Shown: positions 28,012-37,151 of the stretch, one piece after another | Numbering within the stretch: position 1 is the first letter of the stretch | Layout of the letters: every line of letters begins with the position of its first letter | Source of the DNA: a bacterium | GTDB lineage: Bacteria > Elusimicrobiota > Elusimicrobia > Elusimicrobiales > UBA9959 | Direction of reading: 5' to 3' | Length of the DNA stretch: 64,000 bases | Assembly (NCBI GenBank): GCA_021789695.1 | Contig: JAJYJH010000004.1 | Coordinates: 62,001-126,000 of the forward strand | The notes under the pieces: generated by a model | Seen by the model: the letters and a program-made list of their open reading frames with translations, nothing else | The model's database searches: none | What the model was told of the DNA's origin: nothing | Program-made: the position numbers and the translations under genes

Positions 28012-28277
28012 GCGCCAAGGACTCGTTCTTCTGCGTGGGCGGGGAGGAGACGGTGCGCGGTTTCGCGCTGGCCGGCGTGCCGGGGGCCGTGGCGCGCGAC
28101 CTGGCCGGAGCCGAGGCGGCGCTGGCCGCGGCGGCCGGCGCCGGCTGCGCCGTGCTGATAATCTCCTCTCCGGTGGCGGGGCTTGCCCGCGCGGCGGTGG
28201 ACAAGCTGAGATTCGGGCGCCGCCCCCTGGTAGTGGAGATAGAGGAGACCGCGGCCGGAGGCTCCGTGTGGAAGTAA
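28008..28277 (+). CDS. V/A-type ATPase subunit F
   Basis: The 89-residue Rossmann-like protein of the central shaft starts with GTG at 28008 overlapping the K stop (GTGA). FFCVGGEETVRGFALAGV is the family's first strand and helix, and VLIISSPVAG is the third strand. It is a little shorter than the usual 100 residues. It overlaps the E gene by 10 bases. Confidence 0.82.
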   Translation: MSAKDSFFCVGGEETVRGFALAGVPGAVARDLAGAEAALAAAAGAGCAVLIISSPVAGLARAAVDKLRFGRRPLVVEIEETAAGGSVWK

Positions 28278-28885
28278 TAGGCGATCCCGAGGGTCTGGCC
28301 GCCCACGCGCTGGAGGCGGCGCGCCGCGAGGCCGAAAGGCTGCTGGCCGCGGCGGAAGAGGAAGCCGCTGAGCTGTTGGAGAAGGCCCGAGCCGGGGCCG
28401 AGGCCGAAGCTCGCGGGCGCGCCGAGGCCGCCGGAGCGGAAGCAGCCCGCCGCGCGGAGATGCTGCTGGGCGCGGCGGAGGGTGAGGAAACCCTGCTGCT
28501 GGCCGCGCTCCTGGAAGCCGAACTGGAGGAGGTCAGGATGGGAACCGAACGCTTGCTGCGCGTGGAAAGGACGGCGCACGAGGGCCGGACCCTGGCGGCG
28601 CTGGCGGCCCAGGCCGTGGCCGGCATGGCCGGAGAGGCTTTCGTACTGCGGACGTCTCCGGAGGACGAGGCCGCGCTGTGCGCCGCGCTGCACGAAGTGG
28701 GCCGGCTGGCCGGCAGGGAAGGGCTGCGGCTGGAGGTGGAGGTGGATCCTTCCGTAGGCGGCGGCGTAGTCGTCCAGGCTGCCGGCGGCGGGCAGTTATG
28801 GGACAACAGCCTGACGGGCAGGCTGGAGAGGCTCTGGCCCTCGCTGAGAACGGAGTTGGCCGGCTTCCTGGGGGATAAGCCATGA
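28268..28885 (+). CDS. V/A-type ATPase subunit E
   Basis: The 205-residue stalk subunit has an Ala/Glu/Arg coiled coil (residues 12-75) and a C-terminal alpha/beta head (LRLEVEVDPSVGGGVVVQAA, then LWDNSLTGRLERLWPSLR) that binds subunit B. The VGGGVVV and DNSLTGRLER segments match the family. Starts with GTG at 28268. Overlaps the A gene by four bases. Confidence 0.85.
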   Translation: MEVIGDPEGLAAHALEAARREAERLLAAAEEEAAELLEKARAGAEAEARGRAEAAGAEAARRAEMLLGAAEGEETLLLAALLEAELEEVRMGTERLLRVERTAHEGRTLAALAAQAVAGMAGEAFVLRTSPEDEAALCAALHEVGRLAGREGLRLEVEVDPSVGGGVVVQAAGGGQLWDNSLTGRLERLWPSLRTELAGFLGDKP

Positions 28886-30654
28886 CTGGCCGGGACGGAA
28901 AGGGGCGTGTTACGGGGGTGAGTGGCCCGGTGGTTTCGGCCGACGGGATGGCCGGCGCGCGGATGTACGAGGTAGTGCGCGTGGGCGGGTTGGGGCTGGT
29001 CGGAGAGGTGGTCAGGCAGGCCGGGGATTCGGCCACGGTGCAGGTTTATGAGGATACCTCCATGTTGAGGCCCGGTGCGCCGGTGGAACTAACGGGAGCG
29101 CCTCTCTCCATCTGGCTGGGCCCGGGGCTCATCGGGAATATCTTTGACGGAGTGCAGCGCCCGCTGCCGGAACTCAAAAGGCTGTCCGGCACGTGGATAC
29201 GGCGCGGTGACAGGGTCGACCCGCTGGACCTCTCCAGGCGCTGGGATTTCGAGCCGCTGTTAAAGGCCGGCCAGGAGATCTCCCCGGGTCAGGTCATAGG
29301 GTTGGTCAGGGAGACGCCGCTTGTGATGCACAAAGTGCTGGCTCCGCCGGAGATGAAGGGAACGGCGGTATCCGCCGCTCCGGCCGGGGGCTATACCCTG
29401 CTGGAAGAGCTGGCCTCCGTGAGGACAGCCGACGGAACAATGCCGTTGAGGATGCTGCAGAAGTGGCCCGTGCGGACGCCGCGGCCGGTGCGCGGAAGAC
29501 TGCGCGTCAGCGAGCCGCTCGTCACGGGCCAGCGCGTGATAGACTCTCTGTTCCCGCTGGCCAAGGGAGGCTGCGCCTGTATCCCCGGCGGTTTCGGCAC
29601 AGGCAAGACCATAACGCAGCACCAGCTGGCCAAGTGGTCTGACGCCGCGGTAGTAATCTTCATCGGCTGCGGCGAGCGCGGCAACGAGATGACCGAGGTA
29701 TTGCGCGAGTTTCCGGAGCTTAGGGACCCGCGCTCCGGCCGCCCGCTGATGGAGCGGACTATCCTGATAGCCAACACCTCTAATATGCCGGTGGCCGCGC
29801 GCGAGATCTCTATCTACACCGGCATCACGATGGCCGAGTACTACCGCGACATGGGCCTTGATGTGGCCGTGTTCGCGGATTCTACGAGCCGCTGGGCCGA
29901 GGCGCTGCGCGAGATGGCCGCGCGGCTGGAGGAGATGCCGGCAGAGGAGGGTTTTCCGGCGAGCCTGCCTTCGAGGCTAGCACAATTCTACGAACGCGGC
30001 GGCGCCGCGACCTCGCTGGGGGGAGAGAAAGGATCGGTCACCATCGTAGGGGCTGTCAGCCCGCCCGGAGGAGATTTCTCGGAGCCGGTCACGCAGCACA
30101 CGCGGCGCTTCACGCGCGTGTTTTGGTCGCTCGACCCGGAGCTCGCCAACGCCCGGCACTACCCGTCCATAAACTGGCTGCGCTCCTATTCCGATTATCT
30201 CGACGAGGTCGGGGAGAGCGTGGAGAAAGCTTTCCCAGGCTGGCGCGGGCTGAGGGACGGGGCCGTGGAGGCGCTGCAGCGCGAGGAGCACTTCCGGCAG
30301 GTGGCCAAGCTGGTAGGGCCTGACTCGCTTCCCGACGGCCAGCGCCTGCACCTGTTTTTCGGCGGCCTGCTGCGCGACGGCTTTCTGGCGCAGAACGCCT
30401 TTGACCCGGAGGACTCCTGGTGCCCGCCGGAGAAACAGGGAGCGTTGCTGGGGCTGCTGATGGATTTCTACCGCGCCGCGGGCGCGCTGATAGCCGCCGG
30501 CACGCCGCTTTCCGAAGTGGCGGCCCTGCCCTGCGCGGCTGCCCTGGTCAGGGCGAAGACAGAGTGCCGCGGGACGGCGGAGCTGGCGGCGCTGCGGGAG
30601 CGGATGCGCGGGGAACTGGCTCGCCTAGGACGGGCCGGAAGGGGAAAGGAATGA
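28882..30654 (+). CDS. V/A-type ATPase catalytic subunit A
   Basis: The 590-residue catalytic subunit has the P-loop GGFGTGKT, the [15 protein letters not shown] catalytic region and [13 protein letters not shown]. The bulge domain typical of A subunits (residues about 110-190) is present, which separates it from F-type beta. All residues known to be needed for ATP hydrolysis or synthesis are in place, so the enzyme should be functional. Overlaps B by four bases. Confidence 0.96.
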   Translation: MTGRDGKGRVTGVSGPVVSADGMAGARMYEVVRVGGLGLVGEVVRQAGDSATVQVYEDTSMLRPGAPVELTGAPLSIWLGPGLIGNIFDGVQRPLPELKRLSGTWIRRGDRVDPLDLSRRWDFEPLLKAGQEISPGQVIGLVRETPLVMHKVLAPPEMKGTAVSAAPAGGYTLLEELASVRTADGTMPLRMLQKWPVRTPRPVRGRLRVSEPLVTGQRVIDSLFPLAKGGCACIPGGFGTGKTITQHQLAKWSDAAVVIFIGCGERGNEMTEVLREFPELRDPRSGRPLMERTILIANTSNMPVAAREISIYTGITMAEYYRDMGLDVAVFADSTSRWAEALREMAARLEEMPAEEGFPASLPSRLAQFYERGGAATSLGGEKGSVTIVGAVSPPGGDFSEPVTQHTRRFTRVFWSLDPELANARHYPSINWLRSYSDYLDEVGESVEKAFPGWRGLRDGAVEALQREEHFRQVAKLVGPDSLPDGQRLHLFFGGLLRDGFLAQNAFDPEDSWCPPEKQGALLGLLMDFYRAAGALIAAGTPLSEVAALPCAAALVRAKTECRGTAELAALRERMRGELARLGRAGRGKE

Positions 30655-32075
30655 GCGCCGGCGACGGCCTGGAGTATATAGGGGCCTCGCGTATAGAGGG
30701 CCCGATAGTGGCCGTGGAGGGCGTGCGCGAAGTCGGTTTCGACGAACTGGTGGAGATAAAGGACCCGTCCGGCCGGCGCAGGCTCGGGCGCGTGCTGGAA
30801 GTCTCGCGCGAGAACGCGGTGGTGCAGGTACTGGAGGGGACCGAGGGTCTGTGCGGGGCTACGCTGCACGCCCGTTTTTTGGGCGAGAGCCTGCGGATCC
30901 CGGTCGGGGAGGAAATGCTCGGCCGCGTCTTTGACGGGCTGGGCCGGCCAGCCGACGGCGGGCCGGCGCCCTTCTCCGGGGACAGGCGCGACGTCAACGG
31001 CGCCCCGATAAACCCGGTGGCTCGCCGCTATCCGAGAGAGTTCATCCAAACCGGCATCTCAGCGATAGACGGCATGAACTCGCTGGTGCGCGGCCAGAAG
31101 CTGCCGGTCTTTTCCGGCAACGGCCTGCCGCACGACCGCGTGGCCGCGCAGCTGGCGCGCCAGGCGAAACTGCCGGGAGAGGACGGCAGGTTCTGCGTGG
31201 TCTTCGCCGCTATGGGTGTAAAGCGTGACGTGGCCGATTATTTCAGGCGCGACTTCGCCGAGTCAGGCGCGCTCTCCCGCACGGCGATGTTCCTTTCGCT
31301 GGCCGACGCGCCTGGCGTGGAGCGGCTGCTGACGCCGCGTGCCGCGCTGACGCTGGCCGAGCATCTCGCCTTTGACCTTGGCCGCCACGTGCTCGTGATA
31401 CTCACGGACATGACGAACTACTGCGAGAGCCTGCGCGAGGTCGGGACTGCCCGCGGCGAGATTCCGGGCCGCAAGGGGTACCCAGGCTATCTCTATTCCG
31501 ACCTGGCCTCGCTCTATGAGCGGGCGGGGCGCGTGGACGGCTCTCCGGGCTCGATCACGCAATCGGCGATCCTGACGATGCCTTCCGATGATATCAGCCA
31601 TCCCGTGCCTGATTTGACCGGCTATATCACCGAGGGACAGATAGTGCTGGACCGGGAGCTGTTCCAGCGCGGCGTTTACCCGCCGATAGCCGGCCTCCCC
31701 AGCCTGTCGCGCCTGATGAAGGACGGCGTCGGCAAGGGCTATACGCGCGAGGACCACCCGGCGCTGGCAAGCCAGCTGTTCGCCTGCTACGCCTACGTCA
31801 AGCGTGTGCGCGCGCTCGCGGACATCATAGGCGAGGAAGAACTGGGCGCGCTGGACAGGCGTTATCTGGAATTCGGGGAAGCCCTTGAACGCCGCTTCCT
31901 AAGCCAGGGGGAACGCGAGGACAGACCGATAGGGCGCACGCTGGACCTGGGCTGGGAGATGCTGTCCCTGCTCCCGCGCGATGAGTTGCGCCGCGTCAGC
32001 TCCGCACTTCTGGATGGACATTACGGGAGGAATCCGGCCACGCTTCCGGACGGGGGGGGGGATGGCGCTGCTTGA
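30651..32075 (+). CDS. V/A-type ATPase subunit B
   Basis: The 474-residue non-catalytic head subunit lacks a P-loop ([15 protein letters not shown] stands there), as usual. [14 protein letters not shown] and the [16 protein letters not shown] region are strong signatures. The ATG at 30651 overlaps the A stop. A run of ten G residues (32052-32061) lies in its last codons just before the D start, giving a Gly-rich tail. Confidence 0.95.
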   Translation: MSAGDGLEYIGASRIEGPIVAVEGVREVGFDELVEIKDPSGRRRLGRVLEVSRENAVVQVLEGTEGLCGATLHARFLGESLRIPVGEEMLGRVFDGLGRPADGGPAPFSGDRRDVNGAPINPVARRYPREFIQTGISAIDGMNSLVRGQKLPVFSGNGLPHDRVAAQLARQAKLPGEDGRFCVVFAAMGVKRDVADYFRRDFAESGALSRTAMFLSLADAPGVERLLTPRAALTLAEHLAFDLGRHVLVILTDMTNYCESLREVGTARGEIPGRKGYPGYLYSDLASLYERAGRVDGSPGSITQSAILTMPSDDISHPVPDLTGYITEGQIVLDRELFQRGVYPPIAGLPSLSRLMKDGVGKGYTREDHPALASQLFACYAYVKRVRALADIIGEEELGALDRRYLEFGEALERRFLSQGEREDRPIGRTLDLGWEMLSLLPRDELRRVSSALLDGHYGRNPATLPDGGGDGAA

Positions 32076-32733
32076 GGTGCCGGCCACCAAGTCCGCCCTG
32101 CTGGCTTTGCGCAGGCAACTGGAATTCGCCGAGGAGGGATATGCGCTGCTGGACCGGAAACGGGAGCTTCTGCTCCTGGAACTGGCGGAAACGCGCAAGA
32201 AGGCGGCCGTGGCCGGTCTGGAAGCGGGTAGGACGCTGTGTGCCGCCTTTTCCGCGCTGCGCGCCGGCGAACTTTCCGGCGGCGGAGCGGCGGTGGACAG
32301 GGGCTCCGCCGGCGCTCCGCCGGCGCCGGCCGTCGTCATAAAGGAGCGGCGTCTGATGGGGGTGGTCCTGCCAGAGGCTTCTGCGCCGCCGCCTACGGGG
32401 TCGCAGGCCTTCGGCCCGGTTGGAATGCCGCCCGAAGCGGCGCTGGCGCGCGGACTCTTCTGCCGGGCGCTACCGGGGCTGGCCGCGCTGTCTGGCCTGC
32501 AGACCTCGGCCGCGCGCCTGGCCGCGGAACTGAGAAAAACGCAGCGCCGCTGCAACGCGCTGTCCAAGAAGGTCATCCCGGACTGCCGTGAGACGATCCT
32601 TTACCTAGGCGGGGCGCTGGAGGAGCGCGAGAGGGAGTATTTTACGACGCTAAAACTGATACGCGGGCGCTTAAAGCTAGCGCGCTCAGGCCCGGGCGGT
32701 ATGAACGGCGACGGCTCCGGGGCAGATGATTGA
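32062..32733 (+). CDS. V/A-type ATPase central shaft subunit D
   Basis: The 223-residue protein has two long helices that form the rotor shaft: [21 protein letters not shown] at the start and [21 protein letters not shown] near the end (the RRVNALE-type motif of the family). A short Gly/Ala/Pro-rich loop joins them. The ATG at 32062 follows a ten-G tract that also must serve as ribosome site. It overlaps B by 14 bases and is the last gene of the operon; its 3' end overlaps the convergent methyltransferase gene by 48 bases. Confidence 0.88.
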   Translation: MALLEVPATKSALLALRRQLEFAEEGYALLDRKRELLLLELAETRKKAAVAGLEAGRTLCAAFSALRAGELSGGGAAVDRGSAGAPPAPAVVIKERRLMGVVLPEASAPPPTGSQAFGPVGMPPEAALARGLFCRALPGLAALSGLQTSAARLAAELRKTQRRCNALSKKVIPDCRETILYLGGALEEREREYFTTLKLIRGRLKLARSGPGGMNGDGSGADD

Positions 32734-33390
32734 ACTGGAGACGGTGGAGAAGCCAGCCTCGCGCAGCAGGACGGAGAGTTCGCCAGCGGTGTAGAAATCC
32801 AGTATGGTGTCGCGCAGGAACTGGTATGAAGTCCTGCTTTTCGGGGAGACCAGGTTGAGCAGGCCTATCAGCGTCTTTACGTGGACGCGCATCATGAAGC
32901 GCACCGCGGGGTTCTCCGGCCGCGTAGTCTCCAGGTTCAGGAAGAGCCCGCCCGGCTTCAGCACGCGGCGGAATTCGCGCAGCGCCGCCAGCAGCCTGTC
33001 CCTGTCTATATTAAGGTTGCGCGTGGCGAACGCTATCGTGACCAAATCGAACGTGTCGTCGGGGAACGGTAGCTCCTTGGCCTCCGCCTTTACCAGCTTT
33101 ACGCCCGGAAGTTTCCTGGCCGCAGAGGAGAGCATCGCTTCGCTGAGATCGGCGCCGGTAAGCGTCAGTCCGCCGCCAAAGGCCTTTTTTAGCGCGAGCG
33201 CGAAGTCTCCTGTGCCGCAACAGACGTCCAGCGCCCGGCAGCCGCCGGGGAAGGCGTTGCGGGCCGTCCACGCGGCTCGCCTGCGCCAGTAGCGATCCAG
33301 CCCGAAGGTTAGAAAGGAGTTCGCGGTTTCGTAGAAATGATAAATGCCGTCGTAAAACCCGGCTACTGCCAGTTCAGGTCTTGACGGCAT
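32686..33390 (-). CDS. UbiE/MenG-type demethylmenaquinone methyltransferase
   Basis: The 234-residue SAM-dependent methyltransferase has motif I LDVCCGTGDFALAL, motif II FDLVTIAFATRNL and motif III VLKPGGLFLNLETTRP, in the exact form of UbiE/MenG enzymes that make menaquinone or ubiquinone. It is likely the last step of menaquinone synthesis; no other men genes are in the window. It is convergent with the V/A ATPase operon, its last 48 bases overlapping subunit D. Confidence 0.88.
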   Translation of the reverse strand: MPSRPELAVAGFYDGIYHFYETANSFLTFGLDRYWRRRAAWTARNAFPGGCRALDVCCGTGDFALALKKAFGGGLTLTGADLSEAMLSSAARKLPGVKLVKAEAKELPFPDDTFDLVTIAFATRNLNIDRDRLLAALREFRRVLKPGGLFLNLETTRPENPAVRFMMRVHVKTLIGLLNLVSPKSRTSYQFLRDTILDFYTAGELSVLLREAGFSTVSSSIICPGAVAVHTARA

Positions 33391-33428
33391 TTACGTCCAG
33401 TGACTGCGGAACGAAAAAACTGAAGAGT

Positions 33429-33602
33429 TTACTTCTTTTCTTCTTTGTTGTCGTTCTCGGCCACGAACTTCTTGATGTCCTCGAAGCCCTCGATGATGAG
33501 GCGGGCCTTGGAGAGCCCGAAAGAGAACGGGTACTTGTCGTTCTCGTTCCTTTTGAGTATCAGAACGGGCTGGCCTTTATATTCGGTTCTTTCGACGAGC
33601 AT
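33429..33602 (-). CDS. Small conserved-looking protein, 57 residues
   Basis: A short frame starts at ATG 33602 behind a good ribosome site (ggagga) and reads MLVERTEYKGQPVLILKRNE, then KYPFSFGLSKARLIIEGFED and a charged KEEKK end. The strong start, mixed charged-hydrophobic make-up and 38-base gap to the UbiE gene on the same strand support a real gene. Not recognised. A -10-like TATAAA lies upstream on the minus strand. Confidence 0.65.
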   Translation of the reverse strand: MLVERTEYKGQPVLILKRNENDKYPFSFGLSKARLIIEGFEDIKKFVAENDNKEEKK

Positions 33603-33742
33603 TGTAATCCTCCACGCGCCTGCCGCTTCTGCTATCCGTGCTTGGCGCCTGCAACAGCTTGCCCCCCTCGGGGCGCGTCCTTATATTTATAGCATAAAAA
33701 TTCGCGTTCTCCAATAACATCACCAAATGCACTAATATTTAT

Positions 33743-33796
33743 AGCCCGCGCCGGGGAGCGTTCCGGGGGGGGGTAGCCGCCGGGCGGGCTTTTTTG
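33743..33796 (+). terminator. Hairpin with T run, isolated
   Basis: AGCCCGC (33743-33749) pairs with GCGGGCT (33784-33790), with further GC pairs inside and TTTTTT directly after. No plus-strand gene ends here, so it might end read-through from the V/A operon, attenuate the gene at 33811, or end a small RNA. Confidence 0.45.
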
Positions 33797-33810
33797 TTAA
33801 ATTCCTGGGT

Positions 33811-34359
33811 ATGCCGAAGAAAGATTTGCTTTGGGAGCTGGCGGTAAAGTCCGTTAAGACGCTGCTGGCGATTTTCACGTTGTTCGCCGCGGGACTGTTC
33901 GTTTCCGGGCTGCCTTACGCGCGGGAGCTGCCGTTCTTCAGCGCTAAATTGCCGGTCTCCGTCTTCCTCGGGGCGGTGGTCTCGGCTCTGGCCGTAGCGG
34001 TCTTTGTAAGGTTCGGCGCGGAGATATCCCCCGCCCTTGATGGGTTGCTGGAGTTCCTGCCCGGGGCTGGCCGCCTGGCGCGCAGCGTTGTGAAGGTGCT
34101 GGCGCTGCTTTTCTCCTATTACGCCTTCCAGGAGGCGGTGTTCCCCTTCATCGGCGGGTTAGAATGGGTCTACCAGGCGCTGTTCCTGGTCTTTACTCTC
34201 TTCTTTACCGCGCGGGCCGCGTTTCAGGTCTACGCCTCCAGCGAAACGCTAAGCCGTTTTCTGGTGGGCATGCTCAGACCCCCTTTCGTGAGCGCCGAAG
34301 GCGGGGGGGAGGTAGGCGGCCGCCGGGACGCGGAGGGTCCGCGCGGCGGGCGTTCTTGA
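33811..34359 (+). CDS. Multi-pass membrane protein of unknown function
   Basis: The 182 residues hold about four membrane helices (LLAIFTLFAAGLFVSGL, VSVFLGAVVSALAVAVFV, VLALLFSYYAFQEAVFPFI, WVYQALFLVFTLFFTARA) and a polar Gly/Arg tail. The family is not recognised. It ends right at the TTGACA of the pil operon promoter, so it is probably a separate unit. Confidence 0.65.
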   Translation: MPKKDLLWELAVKSVKTLLAIFTLFAAGLFVSGLPYARELPFFSAKLPVSVFLGAVVSALAVAVFVRFGAEISPALDGLLEFLPGAGRLARSVVKVLALLFSYYAFQEAVFPFIGGLEWVYQALFLVFTLFFTARAAFQVYASSETLSRFLVGMLRPPFVSAEGGGEVGGRRDAEGPRGGRS

Positions 34360-34384
34360 CAAGCGTTGATTTTGCTGTAATAAT
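34356..34384 (+). promoter_or_regulatory. Promoter region of the pilMNOPQ operon
   Basis: A consensus TTGACA (34356-34361) stands 16-17 bases before TAATAA/AATAAT. Further -10-like boxes (TATAAT at 34392, TATACT at 34404) follow in this AT-rich patch, which contrasts sharply with its surroundings. Confidence 0.5.
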
Positions 34385-34451
34385 TATTTAATATAATTGC
34401 TCTATACTGTGTTGTAATGTGCAAGTTCGCCGGCAGCTAAGTCAAGAGTCG

Positions 34452-34471
34452 CGCGCCGGGAGTCCGGCGCG
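34452..34471 (+). promoter_or_regulatory. Leader hairpin before pilM
   Basis: CGCGCCGG and CCGGCGCG are perfect complements around a 4-base loop. The hairpin sits just before the GGGAGGG ribosome tract and could influence pilM translation or message stability. Confidence 0.5.
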
Positions 34472-34489
34472 GGAGGGTTTCAGAATTTA

Positions 34490-35596
34490 ATGCTTTCTAA
34501 CCTTGTAAAGAAACTGTTCCCCTCACGGGACGTGCTGGGCATAGACATAGGCAATTACGCCGTCAAGATTATCTGCTTCACCGAGGAGAAGAAGGTGCTC
34601 AAGCTCCGTGACTGGGGCTACATACCGCTAGCCATAAAGCCTGACACCCCGCCGGAGGAAAAGAAAGCCATAATCTCCCAGGAGATAAAGACCTACGTCA
34701 AGAAGAGGGGGCTGCAGGTCAGGTACGCGGCCGCCTCCATTTCCGGCAACGCCGTCATAGTGCGTTACGTTAAGCTTCCTAAACTCACGAAGAAGGAACT
34801 GGATCTCACGATCGGCGTCGAGGCTGAGCCGTTCATACCTTTCGACATCAAGGACGTGGCTCTGACCTACAGCATCCTCAACGATTCGCTGGAGGAAGGC
34901 GAGCCCAAGATGGACACTGTGCTGGTGGCGGCCAAGCGCGAGGCGGTGCAGGATAAGATAGACGTGATCTCCGGGGCCGGCCTTGACCCACTGGTGATAG
35001 ACGTGGACTCCTTCGCGCTGGAATCCCTGTACGACCTGATCGGGCCCAAGGGGGAGACCGGCTCGGTGCTGATCCTCAATATCGGGCAGAAGGCCACGAA
35101 CCTCTCCATCGTGGCGCAGGGCGTGACGCGCGTCGTCCGCGACATCTTTATCGCCGGTTCCACGCTGGACAAGGCTATAGTCAAGGCGCTGAAATGTACG
35201 CCCGAGGCTGCCGACAACTTTAAGAAGACCCGGCCGCTGCTGGTGGGCGACGAGGACAAGGAGGCCGCTATAGAGAGTTTCGACAGGGACGGAATAGCCG
35301 TCTCCAAGGCCGCCTCCGCCGTGCTGAGGGACCTCTACACCGAGGTTTCCCGCTCCATAGATTTCTATCTCTCGCAGGGGGTGGAGCATTCCATCTCCAA
35401 AATACTGCTCTCCGGCGGCCTTTCCAACATGGGCAACATCACTAAGTTCCTGTCGGCCGAGTTCAAGGTACCGGTGGAGGTCATCAACCCGCTGTCGTTC
35501 CTGCCCGAGGTCCCGAAGAATATGCCCAAGGACGTGCTCCCCTCGCTGGCCGTGGCCGCAGGGCTGGCCCTGCGCAGGATGAAGGATTGGGAATAA
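34490..35596 (+). CDS. pilM: Type IV pilus assembly protein PilM
   Basis: The 368-residue actin-like cytoplasmic protein binds the N-terminal tail of PilN and starts the inner-membrane alignment complex. GIDIGNYAVKII is the first phosphate loop, SVLILNIGQKATNLSIV the second, and KILLSGGLSNMGNI the adenosine motif. Length is normal. First gene of pilMNOPQ. Confidence 0.93.
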   Translation: MLSNLVKKLFPSRDVLGIDIGNYAVKIICFTEEKKVLKLRDWGYIPLAIKPDTPPEEKKAIISQEIKTYVKKRGLQVRYAAASISGNAVIVRYVKLPKLTKKELDLTIGVEAEPFIPFDIKDVALTYSILNDSLEEGEPKMDTVLVAAKREAVQDKIDVISGAGLDPLVIDVDSFALESLYDLIGPKGETGSVLILNIGQKATNLSIVAQGVTRVVRDIFIAGSTLDKAIVKALKCTPEAADNFKKTRPLLVGDEDKEAAIESFDRDGIAVSKAASAVLRDLYTEVSRSIDFYLSQGVEHSISKILLSGGLSNMGNITKFLSAEFKVPVEVINPLSFLPEVPKNMPKDVLPSLAVAAGLALRRMKDWE

Positions 35597-36147
35597 TGGT
35601 AAAGATAAACCTGATCCCTCCGGAGTATATAGCAAGGATCAACCGCAAGGTCCTGATCGCCAAGGTCGCGGTTTCCGCGGCGGCAGCGGTCGCCGTGGTG
35701 CTGATGCTCTCCCTCTGGCACGCCGGGCGCGCCAGGTCGGTGGATTCAAGTCTGGCCGACCTCACGAAGCAGATGAGCGTGCTCCAGAAGGACGTGGATA
35801 AGGCAAAACAGATACAGCAGCAGATAGCGGAAGTGCAGAAATATCTGGACGCCATCACCAGCCTTAACAAGGGCCGCTTCGTTTACACCGGGTTCATGCA
35901 GGACCTGGTCAAGGACCTGCCCGCGACGCTCTGGTTCAGCAGCGTCAACACTACCCTTTCCGGCAACGTCCTAAGCGTGGCGCTGAGCGTCAACTCCAAT
36001 TCCGCCTACGATCTCGCCTACTGGATAAACGCGCTTGAGATCTCCGGGCCTTACAGCGACGTCGCCGTAGGCGCCATCTCTGTAACCGACTCCGACATGG
36101 GAAAGAAATATACGGTCCCGATAACCCTGAAGTACACCTATCAATAA
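35596..36147 (+). CDS. pilN: Type IV pilus assembly protein PilN
   Basis: The 183-residue inner membrane protein begins MVKINLIPPEY, the conserved N-terminal tail (INLLP type) that docks into PilM. A single membrane helix (VLIAKVAVSAAAAVAVVLML), a coiled coil and a ferredoxin-like periplasmic fold follow. The ATG overlaps the pilM stop by one base (TAATG). Confidence 0.9.
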   Translation: MVKINLIPPEYIARINRKVLIAKVAVSAAAAVAVVLMLSLWHAGRARSVDSSLADLTKQMSVLQKDVDKAKQIQQQIAEVQKYLDAITSLNKGRFVYTGFMQDLVKDLPATLWFSSVNTTLSGNVLSVALSVNSNSAYDLAYWINALEISGPYSDVAVGAISVTDSDMGKKYTVPITLKYTYQ

Positions 36148-36150
36148 ATC

Positions 36151-36702
36151 ATGAACAAGATAGAACTTACCAAGGAGCAGATAACTCAGATCGCCGGAGC
36201 GTTGCTTTTCGGCGGCCTGTTCGTCTATCTTTACCTGTTCTATTTCTGGCTGCCGACCTCCAAGAAGATAGACGAGGGAACCGTCAAGATAGAGAAGATG
36301 CAGCGGGACATAGACCAGGCCCGCATGATGAAGGCCAAATGCAGCGACCTGTCCGGAGAGCTGGACAGGCTGAAAGCGCAGCGTGAAGCGGCCGTAAAGA
36401 AGCTCCCCAGCGGAAAGGACGTGCCGGAGCTGATACGCACGGTCACCAGGCTTAGCCGGAAGTACGGGGTAAGCGTACTTTCCATCAACCCCTCCGGGCA
36501 ATCCAAAGTCGCGTACTTCACCAAGGGTACCTATCTCATAAACATCAAGGGCGATTACCACGACATAGGACGTTTTCTCACCGCGCTCGGCCTGGAGGAG
36601 CGAATACTGACCTCCGAGAACCTCTCCCTTACGGCGACCAACGGCTCCGACACTTCCGCCACCGCCACCTTTACGCTGGCCGCCTACCAGTACAACGGCT
36701 GA
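36151..36702 (+). CDS. pilO: Type IV pilus assembly protein PilO
   Basis: The 183-residue partner of PilN has one membrane helix (IAGALLFGGLFVYLYLFYFWL), a coiled coil and a periplasmic domain with the LPSGKDVPELIRTVTRLSRKYG pattern of PilO. It starts 3 bases after pilN. Confidence 0.9.
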   Translation: MNKIELTKEQITQIAGALLFGGLFVYLYLFYFWLPTSKKIDEGTVKIEKMQRDIDQARMMKAKCSDLSGELDRLKAQREAAVKKLPSGKDVPELIRTVTRLSRKYGVSVLSINPSGQSKVAYFTKGTYLINIKGDYHDIGRFLTALGLEERILTSENLSLTATNGSDTSATATFTLAAYQYNG

Positions 36703-36706
36703 AATT

Positions 36707-37150
36707 ATGAACCTTATACTTACGGCTTTACTGGCTTGCGGCGCCGCCCCTGCGGCGGCCCAGGTTACCGTCTCCACGCCGCCCGTCACCGTTGGGGCGG
36801 CCTATCACCCCGCCAATGGCAGGGACCCGATGGTGCCGTCCACTATCTATGGCGACCTGACAGGCCGCGGCAGCCTGCCGGTCAAGGGCGGCAAGCAGAG
36901 CGCTGTAGTGGCCGAGAGCACCTTTTCGGTCTACGCGCTTGAGCTTGTCGGGGTCATGGAGGACGCCGGAGGCCGGCAGGCGCTGCTGAAGGACGCCGCC
37001 GGGAACGTTTACATACTCAGGGGCGGGCGTCTCATCGACTCCCGGAAGAAGGCCGTGCGGGGGGTTTCCGGTGTCATAAAAGGCAAGCAGGTAACGCTGA
37101 TGACAGAGAATAAGATGGCATGTCATCTTAATATGCGGGAGAACCAATAA
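36707..37150 (+). CDS. pilP: PilP-like pilus assembly protein
   Basis: The 147-residue exported protein has a hydrophobic N terminus with a possible lipobox (LLAC at 9-11), though no basic residues come first. Residues 30-145 include GRDPMVPSTIYGD and YALELVGVMEDAGGRQALLKDAAGNVYIL, matching the homology-region fold by which PilP links PilNO to PilQ. Shorter and more diverged than Neisseria PilP; position between pilO and pilQ supports the call. Confidence 0.78.
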   Translation: MNLILTALLACGAAPAAAQVTVSTPPVTVGAAYHPANGRDPMVPSTIYGDLTGRGSLPVKGGKQSAVVAESTFSVYALELVGVMEDAGGRQALLKDAAGNVYILRGGRLIDSRKKAVRGVSGVIKGKQVTLMTENKMACHLNMRENQ

Positions 37151-37151
37151 A

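Noticed and set aside
33765-33773. Third poly-G run (nine G) as a phase-variation site
   Set aside because: It lies in the loop of a hairpin in non-coding DNA, with no gene whose frame or promoter spacing it clearly controls.
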